Source: Balamuthia mandrillaris (lineage: Eukaryota > Discosea > Longamoebia > Balamuthiidae). From it: DNA of 64,000 nt. Every line of letters starts with the position of its first letter. Position 1 is the first letter of the stretch. This document shows, piece after piece, positions 24,081 through 36,323 of the stretch. Where the stretch lies: NCBI GenBank assembly GCA_031835245.1, contig JAVKOQ010000025.1:278501-342500 (forward strand), read 5' to 3'. The notes beneath the pieces were generated by a model, which was given only the letters and a program-made list of their open reading frames with translations, searched no databases and was not told where the DNA came from. The translations under genes were made by a program, and so were the position numbers.

Positions 24081-25264
24081 ATGCCGTTCCATTCCAAACC
24101 GGAAGATGTAACTCAAAATGCCATACAAGAGTGGCTTGCTGAAAATGAAGTGCGAGACCCCGAAGAAAAGCGTGCTCTTCTTCTGCAATCAGTAGAGCTT
24201 GGCACACTTCCTGTTTGCTCTCTATGCTCCCTTCATATTACTTGGTACCTTTGCTTTTCTCTTCTCCACGCTTTTATTTGTTCTGTTCTCTGCCCTCTTC
24301 TCCGCTCTTTTCTCTGATCCTTCTTCCCTGTCCCTTCGCTCTACTCACATTTTTTAACAAAAGGCTGGTTTTAGAAGATGCCCACATACACACCATTCCG
24401 CCGGAGATCAACTGTCTTTGCTCGCTTGAAGGCCTCCGCTTAGGGCGCAATCGTTTGAAAACATTGCCCAAAGAAATAACTTGTCTCAACAAGTTGTTAG
24501 TGTTGGACTTAGACCACAACTGCCTTTGTTCCCTTCCTCATACTATCCATGGGTTGAGCAATCTTCAGTGTTTACACCTTCGTGGGAACTCTTCTTTACG
24601 TTGCTTGCCATGTTCCATCCTGCAGCTGCGTTTGTCCGAGTTTACCATCGACGAACTTACCACCAAAGAAGAGCAGTTCCTACACTCGTTTTTTGATGGT
24701 TGCAAAAAGAGAAACGACAGCTCAGCCATTCCTACCTATCATGCGCCCAACGACATAACTCCGCAAAAACAAGAAGAGGATGAAGAAGTCGAAGACGAAG
24801 CTGAAGAAAAAGAGAGCAAAACGAAAGTTTGGACGAGCTACACGCCGAGTTCGCTGGTAGACTTGTGCTTAGCGCATTTAGCATGTGCTCGTGAACAACA
24901 CATGGCCAAGGAGGAGGAAGAAGAGGACGAAAGAGCGAGTGACATTGCGTTTTTACCCGAAGAGTTAAAGCACAGCCTGCAATGCAAACGTAAAGAATGC
25001 CACGCGTGTTCCGCTCCTTTTTTCAACAGGGGAACTATCGACGAGCAGATTGAACGAAGAACCTGGAAGCAGCACTGCGACCTCCACGACGAAGAGCAGC
25101 CAGAGGAAGAGAACGAAGAGGAAGAGCGTTTATGCCGTGTTCTGAGGAAACTGTGGAGAAGAGCGCCCGCTCAGCAATTTTGTTTCTGTTCGTTGTTGGG
25201 CAGAAAGGTCCTCCTTCACGGAAACTACTGTCTTGCTTGTGGCGGCTCTCCTTCTGCCGTTTGA
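24081..25264 (+). CDS. Leucine-rich repeat protein with C-terminal Cys cluster
   Basis: Two exons (24081-24244 and 24364-25264) give 354 residues. Only the donor TTG/GTACCT keeps phase with the second exon. The LRR part (about 60-150) shows repeats such as LVLEDAHIHTIPPEI, LEGLRLGRNRLKTLPKEI, LLVLDLDHNCLCSLPHTI and LQCLHLRGNSSLRCLP. A highly acidic linker follows. The C-terminal third is Cys/His-rich, with CKRKECHACSAPF, QHCDLHDEE, FCFCSLLG and NYCLACGG, and probably binds zinc. LRRs mediate protein contacts. No catalytic domain is visible and I cannot assign a function. Confidence 0.8.
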
Positions 25265-25298
25265 CTTCACCGCCGCTTTGCTCTAACAAGCCTCCCTT

Positions 25299-25335
<37 letters not shown>

Positions 25336-25394
25336 CAACTTAACAACAGTTTCATGCTTCTCCTTTTAGTTGCTTTGTTGGAATAGAAAAAGGA

Positions 25395-26785
25395 TTAAGC
25401 AGGAATCATTCCAGCAAAGTTGAAGTTGATATCAGTGGATTGGCAAACACACTCCTCACACTGGTCAGGGCACGTCTCGCAGGTCTCCGCCTCAGGACAG
25501 CCCGAGCAAGGAAGGTCCAGGTTGAGGTCAGCAGCCACGACACCCCCCTCGAAACGTGCGGTGAAGGAGCGGGACACGAAACCAGAGGAAAAGGTGTAGG
25601 GGAGGGTCCAGCCCTCTCCGTGCACGAACCAGGGCCTCTGCGAGGGGATGTATTCGCGTTCGTCCACGCTGACGGTGGTGCGCAGGCTGCCATCCTCAAA
25701 GAGGTTGTAGGTGTAGATCTTGCTGTCTCTGAAGAAGGCGGGGCACAGGATGGTGGCGTAGTATTGCTCCTGCCCGGATGCACAGATCTCTGAGCCCGTT
25801 ACCTTTTTGTGTGGTGTGATGTTGCAGCAGAGGTTAGTGGAGAGAAAGGTGGTGACTTTCAACAACTGACACAAACAAACTAACAAAGGAGACAGCGCTT
25901 ACATCGTTGGCACAGTTGAACAAGCTGATGTAGACATCATTCCCGGTGGCCAGGTACAGGTCAAAGACCTCATCGCTCTCGGAGAGTCGCATAAAGTTCA
26001 ACAAGCGGCTGGTGATTTCACTGAGATCCTCCAAGCTGGCAGCGTCTCCAGGGTTCTTGATGGTGGTAGCAGCGGTAGTGAGGACCAAAGGAACAGCGTC
26101 CTTGTTCATCAAGCAGAAAGAGCAGGGCTCCCTGGGTGTTCTATCCACACCGACCCTGCCCAGGCCGTATGGAGCCAAGATGGTGGTCACCACCTGTTTG
26201 GTGTCAGAGTCAGGGTAGGCCTCGCTCCAACCTTCCTGGGTGGGCCACCAGGGGCGAGAGGTTGGGTCGTAGGCGGAGGAGCCGGTCTCTTCGGCGGTGG
26301 CAATCTCAAAGGGGACGTCGTCCTCGATGATGAAGTCATGGCGATCCTCATCCCCAAAGAAAAGGGGGTTCCTTACGTTGGCGTAGTACTTGGTGTTTCG
26401 GCACAAGCTGTGAGAAAGGTGTAAGCGGCTTTGCAGGAGCAGGCACTAAAACGGGCAAAACGGAAAAGAAAGAAGCAAACCCAGAAGCAGCGCCCTCATA
26501 GTTCTTGCAGAACCCAACGCCATACCAAGCTGATCCATCACCGTTGGTGACGAATGCAACCTGTTTGTAGGTGGAAGAAACGGAGTCCAAGGCGTCTACC
26601 AAAGTACGGATAACGTTGTTGATAGCTCCTTGGGTGGGTGTCTCTTCAGAAGGGAAAGGAACGTTGGAGGCCAGAACGAACTCAACCACTGAATTGGCGT
26701 AGGACGCCTCGTAGCAGTCATCCGCACCAACAGTTACACCTATCAAGGCAGCGCACACCACCAATGCCAACAAACACTTCTTCAT
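25395..26785 (-). CDS. Secreted protein with two Cache-like modules
   Basis: Three exons (26785-26481, 26407-25904, 25802-25395). The N-terminus is a signal peptide (MKKCLLALVVCAALIGVTVGA). Two segments resemble Cache sensor domains: YDPTSRPWWPTQEGWSEAY with VVTTILAPYGLGRVGVD, and IPSQRPWFVHGEGWTLPY with FEGGVVAADLNLD. Cache domains bind small molecules outside cells, usually in receptors. Here the C-terminus is a Cys-rich tail (CPEAETCETCPDQCEECVC) without a convincing membrane anchor, so the protein looks secreted. It is divergent from the LYR gene 230 bases away. The Cache assignment is by motif only. Confidence 0.72.
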
Positions 26786-27015
26786 CCTCCTCTCTTCTTA
26801 ACGGTGCTGCTGTTCTGCCAAACCAACTCGGACCACGTTAACTTTTTTGGGGGAAGAGACGCCGATGAAAAAAGGAAAAAATTGGAGGCGAGGGTTCTTT
26901 CCGAATTTAACACTTTTGTCGACGGATAAGAACCAAGTTATCTCCTGTCCAGCAAGAAGACAGGAGAGTGGAGAAGAACAAAGAAAGAAGTGGAGAAGAA
27001 GAAGAGAGCCACAAC

Positions 27016-27345
27016 ATGTCGTCCGCAGGCCGGTTGGCGACGGCAGCGGAAGCCAAGGCCCTGTACAGAAAGATTTTGAAGCACGTGAAAAAGATGGAGA
27101 ACCCCGCACAACAAAACTACTATTATTCCTACGCCAGAGACGTAAGCATACCGCAAAGCTGTGTTATCTGATGTCACTGCTAACCGCCTCGTTTTTTCTT
27201 CAAGAACTTTATTCAGCACATGGATGAAGACGACCCAAAAAGGATCAGTCAAATCATTAACGCAGGAAAGCAACACACCAAGTGGGTTCTTGCCAAGGTT
27301 GGTTGTTGCACTGTTGCAAACTGCACCTATGATCCACCAACGCTG

Positions 27346-27394
<49 letters not shown>

Positions 27395-27477
27395 GTCTGC
27401 CTGTTCCCTCGTCTCTTGTTCTCTCTCCCCTTCCACTCTTGCAGTATGCCATTGAGGATGAACAACCAGACCTGTGA
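27016..27477 (+). CDS. LYR-motif protein (LYRM9-like)
   Basis: Three exons (27016-27141, 27205-27297, 27445-27477) encode 83 residues. The LYR signature is ALYRKILKHVKKM. It is followed by QQNYYYSYARDNFIQHMDEDDPKRI and INAGKQHTKWVLAKY, which matches LYRM9-type proteins in order and length. LYR proteins are small mitochondrial factors that bind acyl carrier protein and help assemble respiratory or Fe-S components. The specific partner is unknown. Intron 2 contains a long (CT)n. Confidence 0.85.
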
Positions 27478-27689
27478 ATAGACCAACAAAGCTTTTTTTT
27501 TTCCTTATATAAAAACAATGATGCATCAACCACTAGCCATCTCTTTGATATGAAGAGACCTCTTCCTTCATTGCTTCATCCTTTCATCTTCTGCACCACC
27601 TCAACCAAAACAGAGAGAGCAAGAGAAGAAGCAGAGAACAGATAAAAAGACAAGAAGAGGGAGGGAACAGCATTTACTTATTGTTACAT

Positions 27690-29995
27690 TCATGCAGAGC
27701 GATCAAAGATGGAGACTTTATCGCCAGCTCTGTACAAAGTAACGGCAGGACAGACCTCGCTGGGCAAACCCCTGTGGCAAATACCATGATCCGTTCCATC
27801 CACGGAAAAGCTCAACGTCCTTTTCTCCATGTCGAGGTGGATGCTGACCACGCTGCCCGTCTTGAAAGAGGTGCCATAGTTGCTGTTCTGTTGGTTGTGG
27901 GTCTTGCCCCACCCTTGCTTGCTGCCAAATGCCCACGAATCCTTATAGTGCCCTATGTAACCTGTTTTTGTTGTTTCCACCAGACGTTTTGGGAAGTTAG
28001 TGTAAACGCTGAGCACAACACAGAACGAAAAACGCTGAGCAGAACGGAGACTAACCGGCAACAGAATCGGTCCAACCGGTGTAGTCACGCCCCACAACGC
28101 CGAGAAAGATCCAGTCAGAGCTGTTGGAAACGATGGCAATGTCCCACGTGTGCACCCCACTGCTCACCCAACGGTCCGCCAAAACGGTGGACCAGGCACT
28201 CCGCTTCGTTGGCGGCAGTTTGCAGGCAGCGGTGGCACGGTCCTCTGATAGCTCGATCGTTGGCGAGGCATGCTCAGCATCCCATCGCAGCTGTGTTGCT
28301 GTTGTGTCATATTAGTAACAAAGTTGACAACAAATAACAAAAACAAAAGGAGAGAAGCAAAAGATAACTTACTAGCACGAGCTTGTGTGCGAAGAAGAGA
28401 GTGTTCTCCAACTGGCTTTTGATAGAGCTTCCAGCGATAGGCTTCATGTACAAGATCTGTTTGCGGTTTTTTTGTGTTAAAAAAAATGCGGCAAGGCGTA
28501 AAGAGAGAAAGAAAAAAGCACAAAGGAGATAGAGGGATACCATGAACAAATGGCAAGTCTTTCAGCTCTTCGTTAAACTCAACCTCTTCCACCAGAAATC
28601 TGTTCGACAACTGGCCAAAGCGAATCAATGGAAGAAGTCGTTGCAGAGTTGCCACTCGTTTCTCCTGTTTGTTGGCATACCGCAATACGCTTCTAAAAAC
28701 TTCTTCTTCTCTGCTAACTACAAAGCGAAAAAGGTTACTGAAAGAAGAAAGAGACGAACTTCAAATAACAAACAGACAAAAACAAAAGCAAAGAAAGAAA
28801 CTTAACCTTTGATGCTGTTGTTTTTGAGAAGTTCTTCCCAAGTGGAAATCTTCAGAGTCATCAAAGAGTCGTCTCTGAGGCACTGATCGAACTGCTCAGC
28901 AATGTGAGAGGCACATCTCACTTCCAACGCTTTGCAGTCGAACGCATCCGCCAACTCCAACAGTCGTCCCAAATCCTTCTTTTCGTCATGGAGGAAGAGG
29001 AACTCTCCACATTTGGTCTTGAGCACATCCACTTCAAATGTATGAGCCATTTCAAGCAACGGAAGCGCGGTGTCCGAGCTCAACTCTGTTATTCCAGTAT
29101 ACAAAACTGTTTTTGTTGTTGGAAGAAATGAGTCAGAGAGGCTAAAAGGAGGAGAAACAAAAACAAAAGCATAATCACAAAACGATACGAACATCGCAAT
29201 AGTTGCTTGAAAATAGGAACAGTTTTCTCTCCAGCAGGTAATGTAACTTCCAGCTCTTCCCGTTCCTCATCCTCCATCAGTTGCTTCCGCCAGACAGCGC
29301 TCCACGCGCTCAACACGAACTTGTGAGCTGGTATCTTCTCTCCATGCACCGTCAACACCACATCGCTGAACAAAGGTACCTCCACGTATCGAGAAAGTTC
29401 TCTTTGTAACTGTTGTTTTTTTTGAAGGTGGAAATGGTTCAGCATAAGAAAGAACAAGAACAACAGCAGCAGCAGCATAAGGAGACAAAGGTAACGAAAA
29501 GAAAGATAGCACGAGACGACAAGAGAGAAGAAAACGACAAGAACGGAACGAAAAACCAGAAAGGGAAACGAAATAGAAACATAAAAGACAAGACAGAAAG
29601 GCCAAAAATAGATGAAACAAAGGAAGCAGCACGTACCACGTTGCCAAATTGTTGTGCGTCCAACTCGAGTCCAACTTTAAGAGCAGCGCTGTAGTAGAGA
29701 ACATTTGTTGTTGTGGTAAGGCAACGGGAACGAAAAAAGAAATAAACCGACAAGCAAAAAAAAAAGAGTACTTTGGTGAGGCAAGTGTGGGCACAGGGGC
29801 AGACTCCTTGGCAGCCAGCAGAGTGGCAGCCGCACCGCTTTCAAAAAACTCGGCGGTGGCTTTGGCCAGGTCCCAGGCGTAGGTCTCCAAGAACATGAGG
29901 CTGGTTTCGGTATCGGCGCCCGTCACGCTCGCGAACTGCGCCACAAGGTCATCGTTGCGCCTCGACATTTTCTTTCCCAGACCTAGCTTGCTCAT
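27690..29995 (-). CDS. UBA-like / BTB / BACK / SPRY domain protein
   Basis: About eight exons splice in phase. The N-terminus (DDLVAQFASVTGADTETSLM, then WDLAKATAEFFE) is a UBA-like helix bundle of the p47/NSFL1 type. A BTB domain follows (YVEVPLFSDVVLTVHGEKIP, AHKFVLSAWS, FLYTGITELSSDTA). Next is a BACK region (SREEEVFRSVLRYANK, LLPLIRFGQLSNRFLVEEVE). The C-terminal half is a SPRY domain (SSGVHTWDIAIVSN, FLGVVGRD, SIHLDMEKRTLSFSVDG, PAVTLYRAGDKVSI). BTB-BACK proteins often act as Cullin-3 adaptors and SPRY binds substrates, so a role in ubiquitination is a reasonable inference. The combination with a UBA-like domain is unusual. Confidence 0.87.
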
Positions 29996-30562
29996 CTATC
30001 AAAACCAAACCACAAACGATCCCACCCCTAATCAAACCAACAGTACGTTCAGCAACAAACCCCAAAAAAAAAAAAAAAAAATCAGCACCGCTGAGACTGC
30101 TTCTCTTGTCTCTCTTCTTTGTGTTGAGCCCAAATTTTTTTGCTCAGCGAAAAAAAATTCACTACATAATTCCGCGAAAAAATTAAAAATGCAATAATGA
30201 AATTTCGATGACAGGAGATAGAATTGTCGACAAAAATAAAAAACACACGAAACAACGACAAAGAGAGAGACAGAGAGAGAAGAGGCGGTTCGTTCGTTGC
30301 CACTTTTTTTTTTTCCAAGTCGTTTTTGCTGCTGCGCGCGGGGGACTCCTCTCTGTCTGTGGATTTGGTGGTGAGGCTTACGTGGTTTTTCGCAAGAGCC
30401 TCTATCTTTGCTGGAAGATTCCTTAAAAGTGGATAGTCCGCCCTTCCCCCTCCCCACGTTTGTTCATTTCCTTTTTTTAAAAAAAAATTTATTCATTTTT
30501 GTTAAAAAATAGATCAGTAAGAAGAGGCAAGCAGGGGGTCATAAAGAAAAGGAAACGCAAAG
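29996..30562. other. Divergent promoter region (BTB-SPRY / Rab)
   Basis: No exon recognised. It contains poly(A/T) runs at 30064-30080 and 30475-30490 and a GA-rich stretch at 30260-30290. Confidence 0.45.
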
Positions 30563-30646
30563 ATGGACCTTCGCTTTTATCCCGACGAAGCGGTGGTTGA
30601 GGCCAAAATGGTCGTGCTTGGGGACTGTGGTAAAATCGTTTTCTGC

Positions 30647-30698
<52 letters not shown>

Positions 30699-32063
30699 CT
30701 CTTCCTGATTGCTCTCCCTCTTCCTTTATTTTTTCGTGCTTCTTTTTTTTTCTTCTTGTTTGTTGTCGGCGAGTCCCAACCGTTGCTCTCTTTGCTTGTT
30801 TTTATTTTTTAGGAGTGGGAAAGTCCTCTCTCATCATACGTTACGTGCATGACGAGTTTACAGAAGACCAGGCCACCACCATTGGCGCTTCCTTCATGAC
30901 CACCAAAATGTAACTGTTCTCTTCGCTTTTTCTTATTCCTTCTTTCTTCACCCTTGCTTCCTCTCTGTTTCTTCATTCTATCGTTATTCTCTGTTTTTTT
31001 TTTCTTTCCCCGTTTCTTAATGTTTTCTCTATGTCCTGTTTTCTAAACTTCTCGTTCTCTCTTCTTGCGTTAACATTACTTCGGCTATCATAGTCATGTG
31101 GATGGGCTCACACTAAAGCTTCAGATTTGGGATACAGCAGGTTCCCTACTTTGCTGCTTCTTTCTGTTATCTCTCTCCTTTATCTTTCTTCTCATTTCAA
31201 TCAACAGGACAAGAACGCTTCCGGGCAATGACGCCAATGTATTATAGGGGTGCAGCGGCCGCTTTGCTCGTTTACAGCATTACCGACAAAGAGAGTTTTG
31301 AGGCAGTGAAGAGTTGGGTCAAAGGTACGTTGTTGATGATTTAGCTATGAGTGCATTTTTTTCCTATGTTAACTCTTTTATCTCGCAAACAGAGCTTAAG
31401 AATAGTCTCGGCAAACAATTCGAAAACTTGAGTACGTTCCGCTTACTTATCCTAGAGAGTGAAAGAAGAAAGCGAGAAAGACAAGGCACGCAAAAGATTT
31501 GGAGCTAATTGTTCTGTCCTTTTTATTTCCTTAATAATGCAGCATTGGTGATAGCAGGCAACAAGTTGGATTTGGACAAAAGTCGACAAGTTAGTACGCA
31601 AGAAGCACAAGAATATGCCGACGAAATAGATGCTGTACTCATCGAAACCTCTGCCTCTACCGGAACTGGTACCCTTCTTTCTCCTTTCTGCACTTTTTCT
31701 CATCCCTTCCTATTTCATCTTTTCTCTTGTGCTCTTTCCATTGTTCCTCCGATCTCTTTCCCCCTCTTTCTCTTGTTATGTTCTGTGTCTTATCTTATTT
31801 TTTCTTTTCTCTTTCAATCTCTTCTTCTTCCACCTCCTTGTATCTTCTTTCTCAAACAATTACCAAAAAAAAAAAATTAAAAAGGAGTGGCATCCGTGTT
31901 CGCAGAGCTAAGCACAAGACTGCTGCGAGTGGCGAAGGAGCAAGGGGCAAGGGGTGAGGGAGACAGAGGGCGGGGCAGCGTTTGGCTCAAAGCCGAGCAA
32001 TCAGAGGATGGGCAGACCTCCGACTCCAAAAGTGCTGACAGAAAGTGTTGTATATTGCAGTAG
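30563..32063 (+). CDS. Rab GTPase (Rab5/21/22-like)
   Basis: Seven exons (30563-30629, 30813-30909, 31094-31140, 31208-31324, 31393-31431, 31543-31668, 31885-32063) give 223 residues. All G motifs are intact: LGDCGVGKSSLI, the effector loop ATTIGASF, IWDTAGQERFRAM, AGNKLDLD and ETSAST. The YYRGAAAALLVYSITD block is typical of Rabs. The C-terminus ends CCILQ, so it has a CaaX-type end with two cysteines that can be prenylated. Sequence suggests the endosomal Rab5/Rab21/Rab22 group, but subfamily is not certain. Intron 1 contains a long (CT)n. Rabs cycle between cytosol and membranes to direct vesicle traffic. Confidence 0.92.
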
Positions 32064-32140
32064 TAGTAGTACTTCTTCTCCACTCCCATTTTGTTTTAAA
32101 AAAAGGTTTGTTTTTCGTTTTCTGTTATTTTGTTGTTCTT

Positions 32141-33285
32141 TTAGGAGCTTTTGTTGGCATCACTATCCGCTTGCTCCTCTGCATCTTCTTCTTTGGAGGA
32201 AGATGTTGCGGAAGCAGGATAGGAATGAAGAACTTTGGCTCGAATGTCACCATCGAAGAAGAAATCGGGCTTGATGTAGTAGTTTTGTCCTTTGACGCTG
32301 TAGTTGGGCCACGGCAAGAACGAAGGAACGGCCCCGCCGATATCCTTGATGTCGACGATCGTCTCCTTCTTGCGCCCCGTTAGGCTCACCGTTGAGAGTT
32401 TGACCTGGTCGAACTTGAGCTTGTTCTCTTCTTTCTCTGCTTCTTCTTCGTTGTTTACTTCATGTTGTTTGTTTGTTTGTTGTTATATTAGCAAAAAAGA
32501 AACAATGGAGGAAAAAGAAAAAGGAAAAAAGAAAAAGAAAAGAAACGAACCAAGAGGAAGGGAATGGATATGGGTGACGTAGTTGCGCGATATGACACTG
32601 AGCATTCCAGTGCTTCCCAAGCTGAACAAAAGCACTGCAATCGAAAGAATCACCACCATTAAAAGATCAGGGAGAGTAGTGCAGAGAGAGAGAGAGAGAG
32701 AGGAGAGTATTTTATGTAAAGCAAACCAGTGAAGCTAACGGCGATGCGTCCGGCCATGGGCACGTCGGCGTCGGAGAAGAAAAGGAAGACGGGAGTGGAG
32801 GACACCGCAATCAGGCAGCTGGAGATGGACAAGGTCTTCACCGCCCTCAACGCCGTCCCCCACGGCGAAGCAAATACCAGCCGTGGCTGCACTTCTTCCT
32901 TCTTCTGTGGAGAAGAAGAAGCAGCAGAAGAGACATTTGCTGGCTGCTCCTCCGCTTCCTCTTTTGCTTCCTCCGATTTTTTGGACCAGAAAGAACGTTT
33001 CACGAGGAACATAGGAACACAGGAAGCCGCTTCCGCGTTGGCACGAAGAAGAAAGCGACCATTATTTCTGGTGAACGAAGACCCTCTCCTAGCGGCGGAA
33101 GCGGAAGAAGGAACAAGAGAGGAGTGATGGCGAAGCGAAGGAAGCGAAAATGGGGAAAAAGGTCGCTTGGCTTTGGAACTCTTCACATGATGAAAAAGGA
33201 GGGGAGACCTCTCGCCTAGGGAGAGGGTGCGCCCCATGAACAACCGACTACCACCGCCCCCGCCGCTGACAAAGTTTGTCGCCAT
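32141..33285 (-). CDS. TMEM70-like mitochondrial membrane protein
   Basis: Three exons encode about 290 residues. The basic, Ser/Arg-rich N-terminus resembles a mitochondrial presequence. Two hydrophobic segments lie close together (LSISSCLIAVSSTPVFLFF and GRIAVSFTVLLFSLGSTGML), followed by ISRNYVTHIHSLPLG, as in TMEM70-family proteins. The C-terminal part faces one side and is acidic at the end (KEEDAEEQADSDANKSS). TMEM70 assists assembly of ATP synthase and complex I in the inner membrane. Similarity is by topology and short motifs, so TMEM186 or TMEM223 relatives are possible alternatives. Confidence 0.65.
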
Positions 33286-33758
33286 CTTCGGCTTCTTTTT
33301 TTTTTTGCTTTTGTTCGGTTTTTTGTCGACTTTCTTTGAAAGAAAAACGTTGATGCTGGTGGTTGAACGCGCGGAAGCATATTATCCACATTTTCAACTC
33401 ATAGGTTGGTCGATAGGTGGTACAATATTAAAAAAAATGAATTCATGAACAAAAAAAAAAAAGGAGCTTAGGTGAACCAAACTCAACTTCTGCGAAGGGC
33501 TGCTTCTCGCTTTCTTGCTTTTTTGTGTTTGAGGGCGGAAAAGAACTGAACCGTGTTGGCTGTGGCCTCGCCTTATTTTTTTCCAGACTTTTTTTTGACA
33601 AAAATCTTTTTGTCAGGTTTGTCAAAAAACAACCAACATTCATTCTTCTTATAGACCACACCGGAACAACTTATATTATTTTTGTTCCCTTTTCTTCATC
33701 TTCTTCTTTGTTTACGTCTCTCTCTCTTACCGAACAAACTTCTCTCCCTCTCTCAAAA
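33286..33758. other. Divergent promoter region (TMEM70-like / Deltex)
   Basis: No gene seen. TTTTTGACAAAAATCTTTTTGTCAGG (33589-33616) includes an imperfect inverted pair TGACAAAAA/TTTTTGTCA. A T-rich leader with CTCTCTC precedes the Deltex ATG. Confidence 0.4.
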
Positions 33759-36076
33759 ATGAACGGCCAGAAAACGCAAAGCCAACGACGACAAGGAGGT
33801 CGGCGAAGAAAGAAGAACGGGCTTGTGACCGCAAATAATAATAATAATAACAACAGCATGGGCGCAAAACCTTCCAGGTCCTCTCGCAAGAAATCCGTTT
33901 CCCTCTCCTCTTCCAACACCAATACTACCACTGCCACTACCGCTACCCCCACTACCGCTTCCTCTTCCCTTCCTTCCTCCACCACCTCTTCTGCTTCTTC
34001 TTCCCTGAATAATTCCTCCTCTTCCAATGGTTCCTCTTCGCCTGCCTCCCTTTGGGAATGGCAAAACGACAATGGGACCTCATGGCAAGCGTACGACGCC
34101 CAAACCAGCGCCCTCCTCGAGACGGCTCATCAGAACGGGACGACCACAGTCTCCCTTAACCACGGCTACTTCGCCAAAGGCGGCGGCTACACCGTCAACC
34201 TCTCCTCCATGACACAAATCAGAAACTCTACCAACCACTCTCGTCCCATTCGGCGTAATCCTTCGGCTGCCTCTTCAACAACTACCTCCTCCTCTTCTTC
34301 TTCTTCTTCTTCGGGAGTGACTTGGGAATGGCAGGACGATAACTCGTCATGGAAGAGCTATGATGCCCAGACGACCTCCCTCATAGAGGCTGCTCACCAG
34401 GGTGGCCAAACTTCGTTACAGCTGACTCACGGCTTCTTTGGCAAGCAAGGCGGCTACACCATCGACCTCTCCTCCATGCAACAAACCAAAAATTCTACTA
34501 ACTACACTCGCCAAATTCGTCGTGTTCCTCCTCCTTCTTCTTCTCCCTCCTCCTCTTCCTCTTCTTCTTCCTCTTCTTCTTTGTCCTCATCTTCTTCTGC
34601 GACAACCGCAACTCCAAGCGGACCAACGTGGGAATACGAGTTGGAAGAAGGCAAATGGGAGACGTACGATCGGTTGACGGCTCGCTTGCTGGAGGGCAGC
34701 GCCACCGGCGGCAGGAAGTCGGTCGTCCTTAACCATGCCCAATACTCTGGCGCCGGTGCTCACTGCGTGGTTGATTTTGAGGAGATGACACAGACCAAGC
34801 CCAGCACTGGAGACTCGTTGAAGATCCGGCGAACGCCACCACTGCCTTCTTCTAATTCATCATCGTCTTCTTCCTTGTCAAAGTCGGGAGGAAAGAAGGA
34901 TAAAGAGAAAGAAAAGGTTGGAAAGGAAGCTGAGGAAGAACGAGGATTTGGTGGCGTTGAACAGAGTAACTAATCTCTCTCTCTCTTTTTCTCTCTCTCT
35001 CTCTTCCTTTTCATTCTGTGTTATTAACGTTGAAACAAAAACAGACAAAATACAAAAACTCAAAAAGTTGACGCAGTGGAAGAAAGTTGATAAAGTTTCT
35101 GAGGAGGAGACCTGTCCAATTTGCTTCTGCGACTTTGAGGTAGACGGCGGAGATGACAGCTGCGCTGTCCTCCTCAACAAATGCAGCGGCCACTTCTTCC
35201 ATCCCAACTGCATCGTCCACTGCTTCAAGAGCGACTACCTGCAATGTCCCTGCTGCAGCATGGTCTATGGCGTTCGCGTTGGCACTCAACCCAATGGCAC
35301 CATGAGCGTTACTCGCTATGAAAAGGTTTGTTTCTTTTCTTGTTTTTCTCTTTCTTTGTATCTCTTGCGGCTTTCTCTTTCTTGTTTCTTTTTTTTTGTT
35401 TGTTTATTTGTTCGTTAAACTCATTCTTCATCTGAATAAAAATATAGGGAGGATGCACATTGTCAGGACATTCCGACGTGGGCACGATACAGATAAGCTA
35501 TCACTTCCCAGACGGTGTACAAGGCCCACAGCATCCCAATCCGGGTCAGTCCTATTCAGGAACGAGCAGGGTTGCTTATCTGCCGGACAACAAGGAAGGC
35601 AACGAAGTGCTTCAGCTGCTGGAAGTAGCTTGGGAGAGAAAGCTGCTGTTTCAAATCGGCACATCTGTCACAACTGGTTTGTTTCCTTCTGATCTCTTTC
35701 TCTCTCTTTCTCTCTCTTGTTTTGTTGTTTTCGTGTGCAGTCTGTGATGAAACGTGAAACTGTGATCACCTCACTCAACATTGAAATGAAGAACTTTTTG
35801 TTTCTATATTTTGTCACTACCACTGAGGCTACACGCTATCTAGCTCTTCTTTACTCCTCCTTTTATTTTTTTCGTCTCTCTTTTAACCCCTTTTTCTTTC
35901 TCCCTTAAAAAACAGGTCAAACGAACACAGTAGTTTGGAACGGAGTGCATCACAAGACAAGCACATCAGGAGGACCGACCAGTTATGGTTATCCCGATGA
36001 AACCTATTTTGAGCGAGTGAAAGGCGAGTTGGAAGACAAGGGAGTTACTCTGGCTGATATCAAAGGCAGGAAGTAG
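33759..36076 (+). CDS. Deltex-type E3 ubiquitin ligase with three WWE domains
   Basis: Four exons (33759-34965, 35045-35325, 35448-35676, 35916-36076) give 625 residues. Low-complexity Ser/Thr linkers separate three WWE domains at about 99-165 ([15 protein letters not shown]), 189-255 ([14 protein letters not shown]) and 290-360 ([14 protein letters not shown]). A RING finger begins near 425 ([26 protein letters not shown]). The Deltex C-terminal domain follows ([68 protein letters not shown]). WWE domains bind ADP-ribose and Deltex C-terminal domains can ubiquitinate ADP-ribosylated targets. Intron 3 contains a C/D snoRNA candidate. Confidence 0.95.
35732..35835 (+). ncRNA. Intronic C/D box snoRNA candidate A (18S rRNA guide)
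   Basis: Within Deltex intron 3. The C box GTGATGA is at 35744-35750 and the D box CTGA at 35823-35826. A C'-like ATGAAGA lies midway. CGTGTG upstream pairs with TACACG downstream as a terminal stem. The bases before the D box, TTGTCACTACC, are complementary to the conserved 18S rRNA segment GGUAGUGACAA. The D+5 rule points to the A of GGUA (the site of human Am484-type methylation, from memory). A related copy lies in a DENN-LIM intron. Length and intronic location fit the class. Confidence 0.8.
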
Positions 36077-36323
36077 GAGAAGAGAACGAAGAGAACAACA
36101 ACAATGGATCGACAAGTACCTTTTTTATTCTCCTTTTCTCTGTCTCTGTTAATGTAAAAACAAACTCCGAAAACCACCAAGAGGTGCACGTGAAGAAATG
36201 GTTTAATATGAAAATAAAAAGGAACGTGTATTTCATAGGCTTTTCACTATATTAAGTCGCATTGAACAATTCTTTCCTTCTTTCTCTTAAGTTCTTTTAA
36301 TCTTACTTCAACGAACTAAACAG

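Noticed and set aside
27257-27533. Minus-strand frames with (RE)n in the LYR gene
   Set aside because: They read the antisense of the (CT)n intron of the LYR gene.
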